This document shows positions 18,701 through 32,900 of a stretch of 64,000 bases of DNA, piece by piece. The DNA is from Apostichopus japonicus (lineage: Eukaryota; Echinodermata; Holothuroidea; Aspidochirotida; Stichopodidae). Position 1 is the stretch's first letter. The number at the start of each line of letters is the position of its first letter. The stretch lies in contig NC_092567.1 in the NCBI RefSeq assembly GCF_037975245.1, positions 26,833,544-26,897,543 of the forward strand. The letters are read 5' to 3'. The notes under the pieces were generated by a model, which saw only the letters and a program-made list of their open reading frames with translations, did not search any database and had not been told where the DNA came from. The position numbers and the translations under genes are program-made.

Positions 18701-21700
18701 TATGGTTATTATCAAGCATTCTACAGTGACATTACCTTGGAGCATTGGTACGCTCGTTCAATGCGGCTATGGTTATTATCAAGCATTCTACGGTGACATT
18801 ACCTTGGAGCATTGGTACGCTCGTTCAATGCGGCTATGGTTATTATCAAGCATTCTACGGTGACATTAACTTGGAGCATTGGTAAGCTCGCTCAATGCGG
18901 CTATGGTTATTATCAAGCATTCTAAAGTGACATTACCTTGGAGCATTGGTACGCTCGTTCAATGCGGCTATGGTTATTATCAAGCATTCTACGGTGACAT
19001 TACCTTGGAGCATTGGTACGCTCGTTCAATGCGGCTTTGGTTATTATCAAGCATTCTACGGTGACATTACCCTGGAGCATTGGTACGCTCGTTCAATGCG
19101 GCTATGGTTATTATCAAGCATTCTACGGTGACATTACCTTGGAGCATTGGTACGCTCGTTCAATGCGGCTATGGTTATTATCAAGCATTCTACGGTGACA
19201 TTACCTTGGAGCATTGGTACGCTCGTTCAATGCGGCTATGGTTATTATCAAGCATTCTACGGTGACATTACCTTGGAGCATTGGTACGCTCGTTCAATGT
19301 GGCCATGGTTATTATCAAGCATTCTAAGGTGACATTACCTTGGAGCATTGGTACGCTCGTTCAATGCGGCCATGGTTATTATCAAGCATTCTAAGGTGAC
19401 ATTACCTTGGAGCATTGGTACGCTCGTTCAATGCGGCCATGGTTATTATCAAGCATTCTAAAGTGACATTACCTTGGAGCATTGGTACGCATGTTCAATG
19501 TGGCTATGGTTATTATCAAGCATTCTAAAGTGACATTACCTTGGAGCATTGGTACGCTCGTTCAATGCGGCCATGGTTATTATCAAGCATTCTAAAGTGA
19601 CATTACCTTGGAGCATTGGTACGCATGTTCAATGTGGCTATGGTTATTATCAAGCATTCTACGGTGACATTACCTCGGAGCATTGGTACGCTCGTTCAAT
19701 GCGGCCATGGTTATTATCAAGCATTCTAAAGTGACATTACCTTGGAGCATTGGTACTCTCGCTCAATGCGGCTATGGTTATTATCAAGCATTCTAAAGTG
19801 ACATTACCTTGGAGCATTGGTACGCATGTTCAATGCGGCTATGGTTATTATCAAGCATTCTAAGATGACATTACCTTGGAGCATTGGTAAGCTCGTTCAA
19901 TGCGGCTATGGTTATTATCAAGCATTCTACGGTGACATTACCTTGGAGCATTGGTACTCTCGCTCAATGCGGCTATGGTTATTATCAAGCATTCTACGGT
20001 GACATTACCTTGGAGCATTGGTACGCTCGTTCAATGTGGCTATGGTTATTATCAAGCATTCTAAGGTGACATTACCTTGGAGCATTGGTAAGCTCGTTCA
20101 ATGCGGCTATGGTTATTATCAAGCATTCTAAAGTGACATTACCTTGGAGCATTGGTAAGCTCGTTCAATGCGGCTATGGTTATTATCAAGCATTCTAAAG
20201 TGACATTACCTTGGAGCATTGGTACTCTCGCTCAATGCGGCTATGGTTATTATCAAGCATTCTACGGTGACATTACCTTGGAGCATTGGTACTCTCGCTC
20301 AATGCGGCTATGGTTATTATCAAGCATTCTACGGTGACATTACCTTGGAGCATTGGTACGCTCGTTCAATGCGGCTATGGTTATAATCAAGCATTCTACG
20401 GTGACATTACCTTGGAGCATTGGTAAGCTCGTTCAATGCGGCTATGGTTATTATCAAGCATTCTAAAGTGACATTACCTTGGAGCATTGGTAAGCTCGTT
20501 CAATGCGGCTATGGCTATTATCAAGCATTCTACGGTGACATTACCTTGGAGCATTGGTAAGCTCGTTCAATGCGGCTATGGTTATTATCAAGCATTCTAA
20601 GGTGACATTACCTTGGAGCATTGGTAAGCTCGTTCAATGCGGCTATGGTTATTATCAAGCATTCTAAAGTGACATTACCTTGGAGCATTGGTAAGCTCGT
20701 TCAATGCGGCTATGGTTATTATCAAGCATTCTAAAGTGACATTACCCTGGAGCATTGGTACTCTCGCTCAATGCGGCTATGGTTATTATCAAGCATTCTA
20801 AGGTGACATTACCTTGGAGCATTGGTACGCATGTTCAATGCGGCTATGTTTATTATCAAGCATTCTAAAGTGACATTACCTTGGAGCATTGGTACTCTCG
20901 CTCAATGCGGCTATGGTTATTATCAAGCATTCTTAAGTGACATTACCTTGGAGCATTGGTACGCTCGTTCAATGCGGCTATGGTTATTATCAAGCATTCT
21001 ACGGTGACATTACCTTGGAGCATTGGTACGCTCGTTCAATGCGGCTTTGGTTATTATCAAGCATTCTACGGTGACATTACCTTGGAGCATTGGTACGCTC
21101 GTTCAATGCGGCTATGGTTATTATCAAGCATTCTAAAGTGACATTACCTTGGAGCATTGGTACGCTCGTTCAATGCGGCTATGGTTATTATCAAGCATTC
21201 TAAAGTGACATTACCTTGGAGCATTGGTACGCTCGCTCAATGCGGCTATGGTTATTATCAAGCATTCTACGGTGACATTACCTTGGAGCATTGGTACGCT
21301 CGTTCAATGCGGCTATGGTTATTATCAAGCATTCTACGGTGACATTAACTTGGAGCATTGGTAAGCTCGCTCAATGCGGCTATGGTTATTATCAAGCATT
21401 CTAAAGTGACATTACCTTGGAGCATTGGTACGCTCGTTCAATGCGGCTATGGTTATTATCAAGCATTCTACGGTGACATTACCTTGGAGCATTGGTACGC
21501 TCGTTCAATGCGGCTTTGGTTATTATCAAGCATTCTACGGTGACATTACCCTGGAGCATTGGTACGCTCGTTCAATGCGGCTATGGTTATTATCAAGCAT
21601 TCTACGGTGACATTACCTTGGAGCATTGGTACGCTCGTTCAATGCGGCTATGGTTATTATCAAGCATTCTACGGTGACATTACCTTGGAGCATTGGTACG

Positions 21701-24491
21701 CTCGTTCAATGCGGCTATGGTTATTATCAAGCATTCTACGGTGACATTACCTTGGAGCATTGGTACGCTCGTTCAATGCGGCCATGGTTATTATCAAGCA
21801 TTCTAAGGTGACATTACCTTGGAGCATTGGTACGCTCGTTCAATGCGGCCATGGTTATTATCAAGCATTCTAAGGTGACATTACCTTGGAGCATTGGTAC
21901 GCTCGTTCAATGCGGCCATGGTTATTATCAAGCATTCTAAAGTGACATTACCTTGGAGCATTGGTACGCATGTTCAATGTGGCTATGGTTATTATCAAGC
22001 ATTCTAAAGTGACATTACCTTGGAGCATTGGTACGCTCGTTCAATGCGGCCATGGTTATTATCAAGCATTCTAAAGTGACATTACCTTGGAGCATTGGTA
22101 CGCATGTTCAATGTGGCTATGGTTATTATCAAGCATTCTACGGTGACATTACCTCGGAGCATTGGTACGCTCGTTCAATGCGGCCATGGTTATTATCAAG
22201 CATTCTAAAGTGACATTACCTTGGAGCATTGGTACTCTCGCTCAATGCGGCTATGGTTATTATCAAGCATTCTAAAGTGACATTACCTTGGAGCATTGGT
22301 ACTCTCGCTCAATGCGGCCATGGTTATTATCAAGCATTCTAAAGTGACATTACCTTGGAGCATTGGTACGCATGTTCAATGCGGCCATGGTTATTATCAA
22401 GCATTCTAAGATGACATTACCTTGGAGCATTGGTAAGCTCGTTCAATGCGGCTATGGTTATTATCAAGCATTCTACGGTGACATTACCTTGGAGCATTGG
22501 TACTCTCGCTCAATGCGGCTATGGTTATTATCAAGCATTCTACGGTGACATTACCTTGGAGCATTGGTACGCTCGTTCAATGCGGCTATGGTTATTATCA
22601 AGCATTCTACGGTGACATTACCTTGGAGCATTGGTACGCTCGTTCAATGCGGCTATGGTTATTATCAAGCATTCTAAAGTGACATTACCTTGGAGCATTG
22701 GTAAGCTCGTTCAATGCGGCTATGGTTATTATCAAGCATTCTAAAGTGACATTACCTTGGAGCATTGGTAAGCTCGTTCAATGCGGCTATGGCTATTATC
22801 AAGCATTCTAAAGTGACATTACCTTGGAGCATTGGTAAGCTCGTTCAATGCGGCTATGGCTATTATCAAGCATTCTACGGTGACATTACCTTGGAGCATT
22901 GGTAAGCTCGTTCAATGCGGCTATGGTTATTATCAAGCATTCTAAGGTGACATTACCTTGGAGCATTGGTAAGCTCGTTCAATGCGGCTATGGTTATTAT
23001 CAAGCATTCTAAAGTGACATTACCTTGGAGCATTGGTAAGCTCGTTCAATGCGGCTATGGTTATTATCAAGCATTCTAAAGTGACATTACCTTGGAGCAT
23101 TGGTACTCTCGCTCAATGCGGCTATGGTTATTATCAAGCATTCTACGGTGACATTACCTTGGAGCATTGGTACTCTCGCTCAATGCGGCTATGGTTATTA
23201 TCAAGCATTCTACGGTGACATTACCTTGGAGCATTGGTACGCTCGTTCAATGCGGCTATGGTTATTATCAAGCATTCTACGGTGACATTACCTTGGAGCA
23301 TTGGTAAGCTCGTTCAATGCGGCTATGGTTATTATCAAGCATTCTAAAGTGACATTACCTTGGAGCATTGGTAAGCTCGTTCAATGCGGCTATGGCTATT
23401 ATCAAGCATTCTACGGTGACATTACCTTGGAGCATTGGTAAGCTCGTTCAATGCGGCTATGGTTATTATCAAGCATTCTAAGGTGACATTACCTTGGAGC
23501 ATTGGTAAGCTCGTTCAATGCGGCTATGGTTATTATCAAGCATTCTAAAGTGACATTACCCTGGAGCATTGGTACTCTCGCTCAATGCGGCTATGGTTAT
23601 TATCAAGCATTCTAAAGTGACATTACCTTGGAGCATTGGTACTCTCGCTCAATGCGGCTATGTTTATTATCAAGCATTCTAAGGTGACATTACCTTGGAG
23701 CATTGGTACGCATGTTCAATGCGGCTATGTTTATTATCAAGCATTCTAAAGTGACATTACCTTGGAGCATTGGTACTCTCGCTCAATGCGGCTATGGTTA
23801 TTATCAAGCATTCTTAAGTGACATTACCTTGGAGCATTGGTACGCTCGTTCAATGCGGCTATGGTTATTATCAAGCATTCTACGGTGACATTACCTTGGA
23901 GCATTGGTACGCTCGTTCAATGCGGCTTTGGTTATTATCAAGCATTCTACGGTGACATTACCTTGGAGCATTGGTACGCTCGTTCAATGCGGCTATGGTT
24001 ATTATCAAGCATTCTAAGGTGACATTACCTTGGAGCATTGGTACGCTCGTTCAATGCGGCTATGGTTATTATCAAGCATTCTACGGTGACATTACCTTGG
24101 AGCATTGGTACGCTCGTTCAATGCGGCTTTGGTTATTATCAAGCATTCTACGGTGACATTACCTCGGAGCATTGGTACGCTCGTTCAATGTGGCTATGGT
24201 TATTATCAAGCATTCTAAGGTGACATTACCTTGGAGCATTGGTACGCTCGTTCAATGCTGCTATGGTTATTATCAAGCATTCTAAAGTGACATTACCTTG
24301 GAGCATTGGTACGCTCGTTCAATGCGGCTATGGTTATTATCAAGCATTCTACGGTGACATTACCTTGGAGCATTGGTACGCTCGTTCAATGCGGCTTTGG
24401 TTATTATCAAGCATTCTACGGTGACATTACCTTGGAGCATTGGTACGCTCGTTCAATGCGGCTATGGTTATTATCAAGCATTCTACGGTAA
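15769..24491. repeat. 67-bp satellite array, about 130 monomers, with higher-order repeats
   Basis: The monomer includes ATTCTACGGTGACATTACC, TTGGAGCATTGGTACGCTC, GTTCAATGCGGCTATGG and TTATTATCAAGC, 67 bp in total. Variants (TAAAGTGA for TACGGTGA, AAGCTCG for ACGCTCG, CCATGG for CTATGG, GCATGTTC for GCTCGTTC) recur in a fixed order. Marker monomers recur after 2278, 2479, 2546 and 2881 bp, that is 34, 37, 38 and 43 monomers. Since 67 is not a multiple of 3, each monomer shifts the frame; the many 61-codon open frames are artefacts. Confidence 0.97.
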
Positions 24492-24692
24492 TATTACATT
24501 TTGACCTCTCTTGCCATTACGTGAAAGTTAAGTATTACTGCAATCACTAATCATGTCTTAAAACTTGAGACTTTTTTGATCTCTCCTATTCCGATTCTGT
24601 GGAGGTGCCACCTTTTAGTAGCTTGACAGACAGACAGACAGATAGATAGACGGACAGACAGATATACAGATAGATAGTTAGATAGATATATA
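24492..24692. repeat. unique spacer then GACA/GATA microsatellite
   Basis: About 130 bp of unique sequence follows the satellite edge. From about 24624 to 24690 a mixed (GACA)n/(GATA)n tract abuts the 5' end of the next LINE. Confidence 0.75.
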
Positions 24693-26440
24693 AATTTGTC
24701 TAGTATTGCTAGTATTGGAAACTCTGATCATTCCACGGTACTTCTTATCCCTGTTTACAAACAAAGAACTATTAAAGTATGGTCTCAAGAGACAACTGAT
24801 GAGCTGCAAGACTGTTTTGCTGACACGGATTGGGATCTGTTTAAAGAGGATAATGACCTGCATTCATTCACTGATACTGCTTACATTAACTTCTGTCATG
24901 ACGTCTGCATACCTACTAAGACTGTTACGCAATATCCAAACAACAAGCCGTGGTGTGACAAGGTGATCAAAGCCAAACTTAAGGCCAAGGATGAAGCGTA
25001 TCGGACCAAAACCACCGATCCGGATCTTTACCACCGAGCAAAGTCTGACCTCCGGAAAGCCATTAAGAAAGCTAAGAGAGCCCAGAAGGATCGCATTGAG
25101 CAAAAGTTTCAGACCGCGAACTCGAGAGAGGTATGGGCCAACATCGAGGCAATTACTCAATATAAAGGGGTAAAGAGGTCAGTAAACACTGATGATGCAG
25201 CATTGCCAGATAAGCTCAACGAGTTTTACGCACGTTTCGACAGAGGAAATAGTAACCAGCCGATCCCAGTGAACAACGGACATGCTACTGCGCCATTCAA
25301 TAGTGACATAACTTTGGTAAACTATAAATTTAAGCGGCTAAATGAACGTAAAGCTGCTGGACCTGACGGTATCACCCCCAAGCTGCTAAAGATGTGTGCC
25401 GAGCAACTCGCTGAAGTTTATACGAACATCTTTAATTGGTCACTTAGCTTATGTGAGGTTCCTAGGTCATTCAAAGATGCAATAATAGTTCCAGAAAAGA
25501 AGAGAAACGTATCATGTTTAATTTTAGTTGAACATTTTAAATTATTGGAACACCTCAACTTCCCTGCGTCTATTTGTGATTGGATTTTAGATTTCCTTCT
25601 ATGTCGCAAACAAACTGTTAGAGTAGGCAACATTCATTCAGCATCTATTGTTTTAAACACTGGTACTCCTCAGGGTTGTCTTTTATCACCGCTATTGTAC
25701 TCTCTGTTAACGTACGATTGCAGAGCCGCCGATCAGAACTCACGAATCATCAAATTTGCAGACGACACTACAGTGACTGGTTTGATTATCAACGAAGATG
25801 AAAGTGGCTACCTTGACGAAGTGGATCTCTTGGCGAAATGGTGCACCAATAACAACCTGATTCTGAATGTGAACAAAACTAAGGAATTAATTGTGGACTC
25901 TAGACGAAACAAAAAAAAAGGACCCTATTTTGATAAATGGATCTGTTGTGGAACAGATAAATGCATTTAAGTTGCTAGGCACGTTTATTATGGAAAACTT
26001 ATCATGGAACACAAATACTGGTGAGATACTGAAAAAGGGACAACAGAGACTATTCTTTTTGCGAGCCCTAAAATCGTATGGTGTCAGTCAGAATATTTTA
26101 ATTAATTTTTACCGTGCTATTATTGAAAGTATTTGAACTTTAAACATTTTAGTCTGGTTTGGTCGCGCAAGTCAGAATGATCTTAGGAAACTAGAATCTG
26201 TCATAAGAAACGTGGAGCGCCTCATTGGCACAGGCCTACCATCCCTTCACTCACTCTACCAGGAGCGAACATTAAAATGTGTTGAAAATATATTGAATGA
26301 TGATTACCACCCAGCAACTGATTATTTCAAGTTCCTGCCTTCAGGCAAAAGAATGCATACTTTTAAGGGTTCTAAAAGATTTACTGACAGTTTTTATCCT
26401 TCTGCTGTGAAGATATTCAATGCACACCAGAACCGTTAAA
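24693..26440 (+). pseudogene. LINE reverse transcriptase with internal deletion and several breaks
   Basis: Recognisable parts in order: KPWCDKVIKAKLKAKDEA; ERKAAGPDGITPKLLK; AIIVPEKK; then an abrupt jump at about 25500 to a region reading NFPASICDWILDFLLCRKQT; TGTPQGCLLSPLLYS (motif B); FADDTTVTG (motif C); and LNVNKTKELIVDSRR. The segment that should carry motif A, the first catalytic aspartate, is missing between AIIVPEKK and the DWILDF region. A frameshift falls in the A run near 25910, and a stop interrupts the frame at 26134. The C-terminal end (FKFLPSGKRMHTFKGSKRF, then SFYPSAVKIFN) resembles the Rex1/L2 group. It cannot encode an active enzyme. Confidence 0.82.
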
Positions 26441-26700
26441 CAATTTTATACTTTGTAGACTTTATATTGGATATGAGGGCATTTATATATTTTTGTACGC
26501 TTTAATATTTTGTAGGTACATTTTATATTTTGTTCATCTTTATATTTTATAGGAACGTTTTCATATCTATGTATATTATTATACGTCTTATATGTTGTTT
26601 ACAATTTTTAATGTTTTGAGCTCTTGTTATCAACCAACTTCCATTGTATTTTTATATGATTGGCTAAATAAATATCTATCTATCATCTATCTATCCTCTA
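24693..26700 (+). mobile_element. degenerate non-LTR retrotransposon, CR1/L2/Rex1-like group
   Basis: This 5'-truncated element runs from the endonuclease-to-RT linker to a 3' region ending in AATAAATATCTATCTATC and further TATC repeats (26665-26700). A GATA/GACA microsatellite lies at its 5' edge and a TATC one at its 3' end. No target duplication could be made out because of these simple repeats. Confidence 0.75.
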
Positions 26701-26939
26701 CCCCCCCCACCCCCTCCCCAACCCCCATTGAACCTCTTAGTCAAAATTGCAAGAACCCTTATTACAACCTCTTCTACTTTCCTTTCCTGTTTTTTTACAG
26801 AGACTTACTTGTTAATCAGAATCTCTGTAAATTGTTTGGGAAATCATGCTTCTATTGCATTTTTTCATTTAAATGAACTGTATGTGAAAATGTGTGTTTA
26901 GATGAACTGTAAATGAACAGTATTTTACTAGTTAAAGCC

Positions 26940-29900
26940 TCAAGTCCATGGAATCCAGTTTCCACCATGCAGCATTGGGTTGGAATTAGGATCTCTTGGC
27001 TTCCTTGCAGATGGTATCATAGTGGAATTGTAAAACCGCAGTCGGTCCATTAGTTCTGACAATATGTCTGTTGACGAATTAAATATAAATGTATGAAAGA
27101 AAGTGATTTCTTAAGAACAGGCTCTAAAATACACTTTCAGAAACTTAATCCAAAGTCTGACAAAGAATTCATGAAGCTAATAAACTTCAACTTTGCAGAT
27201 ACATAGTTAATATAAGTTTTCTTAATGCAAACAAACCAAAAAATGTTATTTAGTTTATAAATATCTTACAAGCATGCAATATCTAATATGAAACACATAA
27301 CGTTAAAAACAACCAGAACGCCAGTTGGTTTTGTGGTTCCTTTGCTGACTTTCTGACAAATGTAGAGCAGTTGAGTTAAATTTGAAATAACTATCTGACT
27401 AATGTAGAGCAGTTGAGTTAAATTTGTCCAAGAATGAAGTGAAAACCAGAAAAGATCAGAGATTCCCAGCTCTTACTTGTAGCACTCCCTTGTGGGCATC
27501 GACCATTCCATCTACAGTATCGAACGTTTATTCCAAAATGTTTCAATATCCAGAAAGAACAGTCTTCTTATTTGAAATATACTCAAATATATGTATGAAT
27601 AAATGGACATTTTCTTTTACCAATTTTGAGCTACCAATCTTGTAACCATCCCTTTAATAATTGTTATTAATGAATGACGCACTCCTGACATTGTATATAC
27701 ACTGTGAAATATTTTCACAACTTACTGCCAAAGCAAATGTCATCTACTATAAATCATAGAGAAAATGCCCAATTTTGAGACCTCTTGAGCCAATTTTTCC
27801 ACAATTTGAGATAACCTGTTGATCCCTTGAAGCCCAGAGGGTGAAAACTGATAAGTAACCATAAAAGTACTGATTACTGTATGTATTGAGACTTACAGAG
27901 CCCTTCACTAAACTAAACTGAATTTGACCAAACCATGTTCATCAAAAGAACATAATCATAGCACTTGAGAATGCACATGTTAATTGGAACTTTAATTTTG
28001 GAGTTTAAAAGGTTTTCAGACTTTGACCTCCGGCTGATCTCACTTGACCTTTGACATCTACAAATTTCAATATGATTCTTGCACTCACCAAGCTGGATCT
28101 ACATACTAAGTATGAAGTTCAAGAAAGATGTACCAATTGTGTTTCATGTTTACAAGATTTTTTTGACTTAAATGTTGACTGCAAATGACCTTTGACCTCC
28201 ACCAGTTTCAACAAAGATGTAGTTTTAAAGTCATCATATTTACAAAGTTTTCAGACTTTGACCTCTGTTGACTACAAATGACCACCTAACTTCACAGAAA
28301 AGAACAGGGTTCTTTTACCCAGGTCAACAGATCCATATACCTAGTATGAACTTAATCCACCATGAACTTCCTTTAGTTACGTTGTTTACAAGCAAGTGTC
28401 ACATACGCACACACACGCCCACACACACGCACGCACCATCACATAGATTCCTTCAACCTGCAGTAAGGAATGATAAACTAACATCTTTGTACAAACTCAG
28501 TCATCAAAAGAAAATAAATAAAAAGTCTGACAACAACATTATTGAGGGTCAATATTAACTTCTGCACTGGTTTCTCTTCTCAGACTCAATTCATAAAACT
28601 TACCTGGATACATATCTGCAAGGTTGTAGAATTCACATGGATCATTAGGGATGTGGTACAAACAGGGTTTCTTAGCAGGGTCACAGTTGGTGCTAGCATT
28701 AGCCGGAATCGGTGGGCAGTATACAACACTTGCCTTTGGCAATTTCTCATGTTCTGTTTGGACAGAATGGAGATAATCATATAACACATAGGGTGTATGA
28801 CACTTAGAAAACTTTATGCACAACTGGACAAACTTACGATAGAATTAAATATCTTTCTCCCTTCCCTTCCCTTCCCTTCCCTTCCCTTCCCTTCCCTTCC
28901 CTTCCCTTCCCTTCCCTTCCCTTCCCTTCCCTTCCCTTCCCTTCCCTTCCCTTCCCTTCCCTTCCCTTCCCTTCCCTTCCCTTCCCTCCCCCTCCCCTCC
29001 CTTCCCTTCCCTTCCCTTCCCCTCCCTTCAATTTTAGTAACATTTTCACACAAATTGTCGATACATTTCTTGAAGCATGATATGATAGCGTAAGATAACT
29101 CTACTTACCATTATTTTCACCCTCTGGAGGATACCAGCCGGACCATTGACCATCATAAACATTACCAGTGATGACCTTGTAATCACCGCTTCTGAGAGCT
29201 CCATAGCTACCAACTGGATCGATGTTTAGTAGTATCTCCCTGCGAGGAGACGGACTATCACTGAAAGACGCAATAAGAGACCAACAATCGTGTTCAACAC
29301 TTAAATCATACACTTGCGAAACAATTAATGGGTGATAAGTATGCTTTATCCTTGCATCAGAAAAGAAGGCAGTTTTAGTCTTTATTCACAGATGTGAGGG
29401 GGAAAGGGGCTGAAGCTGGTCAGAGGATGGAGATATGGGAGAGGGGGGAAGGTTATATAATCTGCCCTGTTTCAGAAATTCTTTGAATGTAATTATTATA
29501 TCCTCATTTGTACATTGAGAACAGGAAAAAATGTTTGGATTTTTGTTAATCCTAAATAAACTGACAAAATTTAAGAATTAGATTTATTTCAATTCAAACA
29601 GATACAAGATTAAAAGTTGACCAAACCAAATAATTTTCCAATGGTAAGGTGATTGGAGGCAGAAATATAAATTCTGTTCTGCTTCAAAAATAATTTTATA
29701 ATTTAAATAAAAGTGGAACTGGATATCCTAGCCTCACTTTTACATTGGGACCACCATGAAATATTTCCAATATTGGTATTTTTAGAGAACTGGCAATAGA
29801 CATCACATGTGACGCACAATTGGGTGTCGTCGGCATACATCATATACTGAAACCATGACGGACAATTATATCCTCAATGGGTGCCGTGTACAAACTAAAT

Positions 29901-32900
29901 AATTCTGGTCCCAACACTGAACCCTGGCGGACACAACAATCTAAAGGTTTAACATCCGACATGACCGACCCAACTGTCAAACCTCAAATATGAACTAAAC
30001 CACTTATGTACCACACCATCAATACCAAACCTCGAACACAACCAGCAGGTTCTCAGAGAGATTCCTCAACACATGGACTAGTTTCTTGAAAGGATTATCC
30101 TAGGATTATCCTAGGATTATCCTAGGATAGTCCTAGGATTATCCTAGGATTACCCTAGGCCCCATGTAACATACTTTGATATTGTATCCCAGATATCGAA
30201 CCCATCGTAAGTATCTTCGCTGATGTTGCCACCGGCTAATTTCAGGATCGTTGGGTAGAAATCAGTCACGTGGAGGAGTTTATCAGAAATCCGACCCTTC
30301 TTGTTAATGAGTGGGCTGTGTACAAATGACGTTCCCCTAACTCCTCCTTCCCAGAGGGTGTGCTTCACACCCCTCAATGGGAAGTTGTTGGCATAGTTAC
30401 CATCAAAGCCATGAGCTGGACCTCCATTGTCGGTTGTAAATATTATTATGGTGTTATCATACAGGCCAGCTTCCTTCAGGTAAGCAGTTACATTACCCAC
30501 AGAGTCATCTAAAGCAGCTACCATGCCTGGAGATAAACAAGAATATAACGCAGAATGCAGAATGTGACGCAGTTATAAGGTATCCATGGAATACTTTCCT
30601 TATTATCTGCTATTATCTGCTTATTATATGCTGTTACCTCCGACCATATGGTAGCCTAACACAATGGGAAAATCTTGCCTAACCATTGGTTTGCAAAAAA
30701 ACAAAAATCACACTGCGTAGGATTGGGTAATAAATAAGTATCGCTTCGGGCGGGTACCCGGATACCCCATGCAAACACTATTTGAAAACAGTTCACAATA
30801 ACATGGTTATATGCTAAACTAATAAAGCTTTGGTTGACACAATCCGATTGAGCACCAAAATGTTTTGTTTTGTATTATTTGTGTACATTTTCAATTTTGA
30901 TTGAAAATTTGAAAGGACTTTCAAGTTTTTTGCAAACTTAAGCTTAAAGAGGCAACAACATGAATAAAGCAATTAATATTCAAATAAACTGTAAAAATTC
31001 TTCCTACCAGCAAATTTTCTACGCTTTTCAAAGCTGATGTGAGGAAATCGATCGATATATTCTTGTGGGGCTTGTAGAAGGTCATCTTTGTTGGCACTGT
31101 GTACGGCTTGGTGGGCCAGGTAGAGAAAGAGGGGCTGTCAAGAATAAATCAGAGAGGACTTGTTTGAGCAGCATGGCCTGAGGAATACTGGGGGAGCACA
31201 GGAGAGAGTAGTAGAAGGCAGAATGGGTGAAATTAGGATGGATGAAGGTGGTGTCCCTAATGGAAGGCAGATTGGGTAAAATTAGGATGGATGAAGGTGG
31301 TGTCCCTCATGGAAGGCAGAATGGGTGAAATTAGGATGGACGAAGGTGGTGTCCCTCATGGAAGGCAGAATGGGCGAAATTAGGATGGACGAAGGTGGTG
31401 TACCTCATGGAAGGCAGAATGGGCGAAATTAGGATGGACAAAGGTGGTGTACCTCATGGAAGGAAGAATGGGTGAAATTAGGATGGACGAAGGTGGTGTC
31501 CCTCATTGAAAGCAGAATAGGCTAAATTAGGATGAAGGTATAAAATAATATTCAGAAGGATGATTTGAAAAGAAATAATATTGCTAACAATCTTTGATAG
31601 CAATTTAAGAAAATGTCTTTGTAAGGAATGTTTTAAGGTTTTGCCTCTCCTACTGCTGACCAGTCTATAATATATTTAAGAGGAATTTCTCTGAAAGTAG
31701 TACCCTTTTCAGTTCAAAGAATCTTGGTTCATTTTTTCAATAAACATATACGGTAGGTACAATGCAATAGTGCATATTATCCATTACAATGTACATGTGC
31801 CAATATATGCATGTTATAGATTTTAGACATTTTCAAAGCAATTAATGGCCTGCCCTAAAAAATAACTCACCTTGCTAGGGTCATGACCTTTGATGATTTC
31901 TCCTGCTTTTGCTGTAAATATCTCTGTTGAGTATTGGCCAAACACTGGCTTGTATACATTCCCATCTTGGTGAAAGTCAAACCCTGTGAAATTTTGCTTT
32001 AATAAACAGCAGATATCATGAATATGCAACAGCAATTGCCACATTGTTGTAAATAATAACATTAATATGTAAACCAAACTAAACTGTCAGACATATACTA
32101 AGCCAATGATAATGCTAATGAATAACCAATACAATTACACAATACAACTACATCATGAATATGCAACAGCAATTGCCACATTGTTGTAAATAATAACATT
32201 AATACGTAAACCAAACTAAACTGTCAGACGTATACTAAGCCAATGATAATGCTCATGAATAACCAATTACACAATATAACTACATCATGAATATGCAACA
32301 TTTTATCGGCATGTCTTCTAGGTAGTTTTGACAATTTCCTAATGTTCATACCACTCTATACTGTATTCTCGTATCGTGCTTCAGAGCACTTGAACTGACA
32401 GTAAAAACAGTTCCTGACCTTTATCGAATAGAAACAAGAATGTTCATACTGCTCATACTGTCAGTACACCTTCCTTGAAGCATTAAAGTACAGTATGAAA
32501 GCAATAATCAACACTAGGTTTTATTTCATAAGCAATTGCTGTAAGCATGGATTAAAATATCATCATTCCTGACCATAACAAAGTCAATATCATTTATCAT
32601 CTTATGAACATGTAACAGCTCACCTCATGAATATGCAATAGCTTATCTCATAATTGATATGGTTGAAGAAGTCACCTTTACCACAGTAGTATCCATAGTA
32701 AGAATCAGGGCCGTCTTAAGAGATCACCGGGCCCTGGGCCCGGTAATGGAGCGGGGCCCCTCAATCAAGTGAGTTCGAAAAGATTTGCGTGAAAAATTGA
32801 CATCCTTGACAAGCGCTCACACATAGACATGCCTGCATTTACCAACCCTCCCTATGTCGCGCATAAAGCATACAACTTTAGCTGAATAACATACGTGATA

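Noticed and set aside
15931-24491. Dozens of 61-codon open frames beginning MVRSFNAA or MVSSLNAA
   Set aside because: All are the 67-bp satellite read in successive frames; the spacing equals the monomer length and no exon signals exist.
15769-24491. Regularly spaced repeats resembling a CRISPR array
   Set aside because: Units are contiguous with no unique spacers, and the window is clearly eukaryotic.
28797-29093. Open frames encoding LPFPS or GREGK repeats
   Set aside because: Pentanucleotide CCCTT microsatellite read through.
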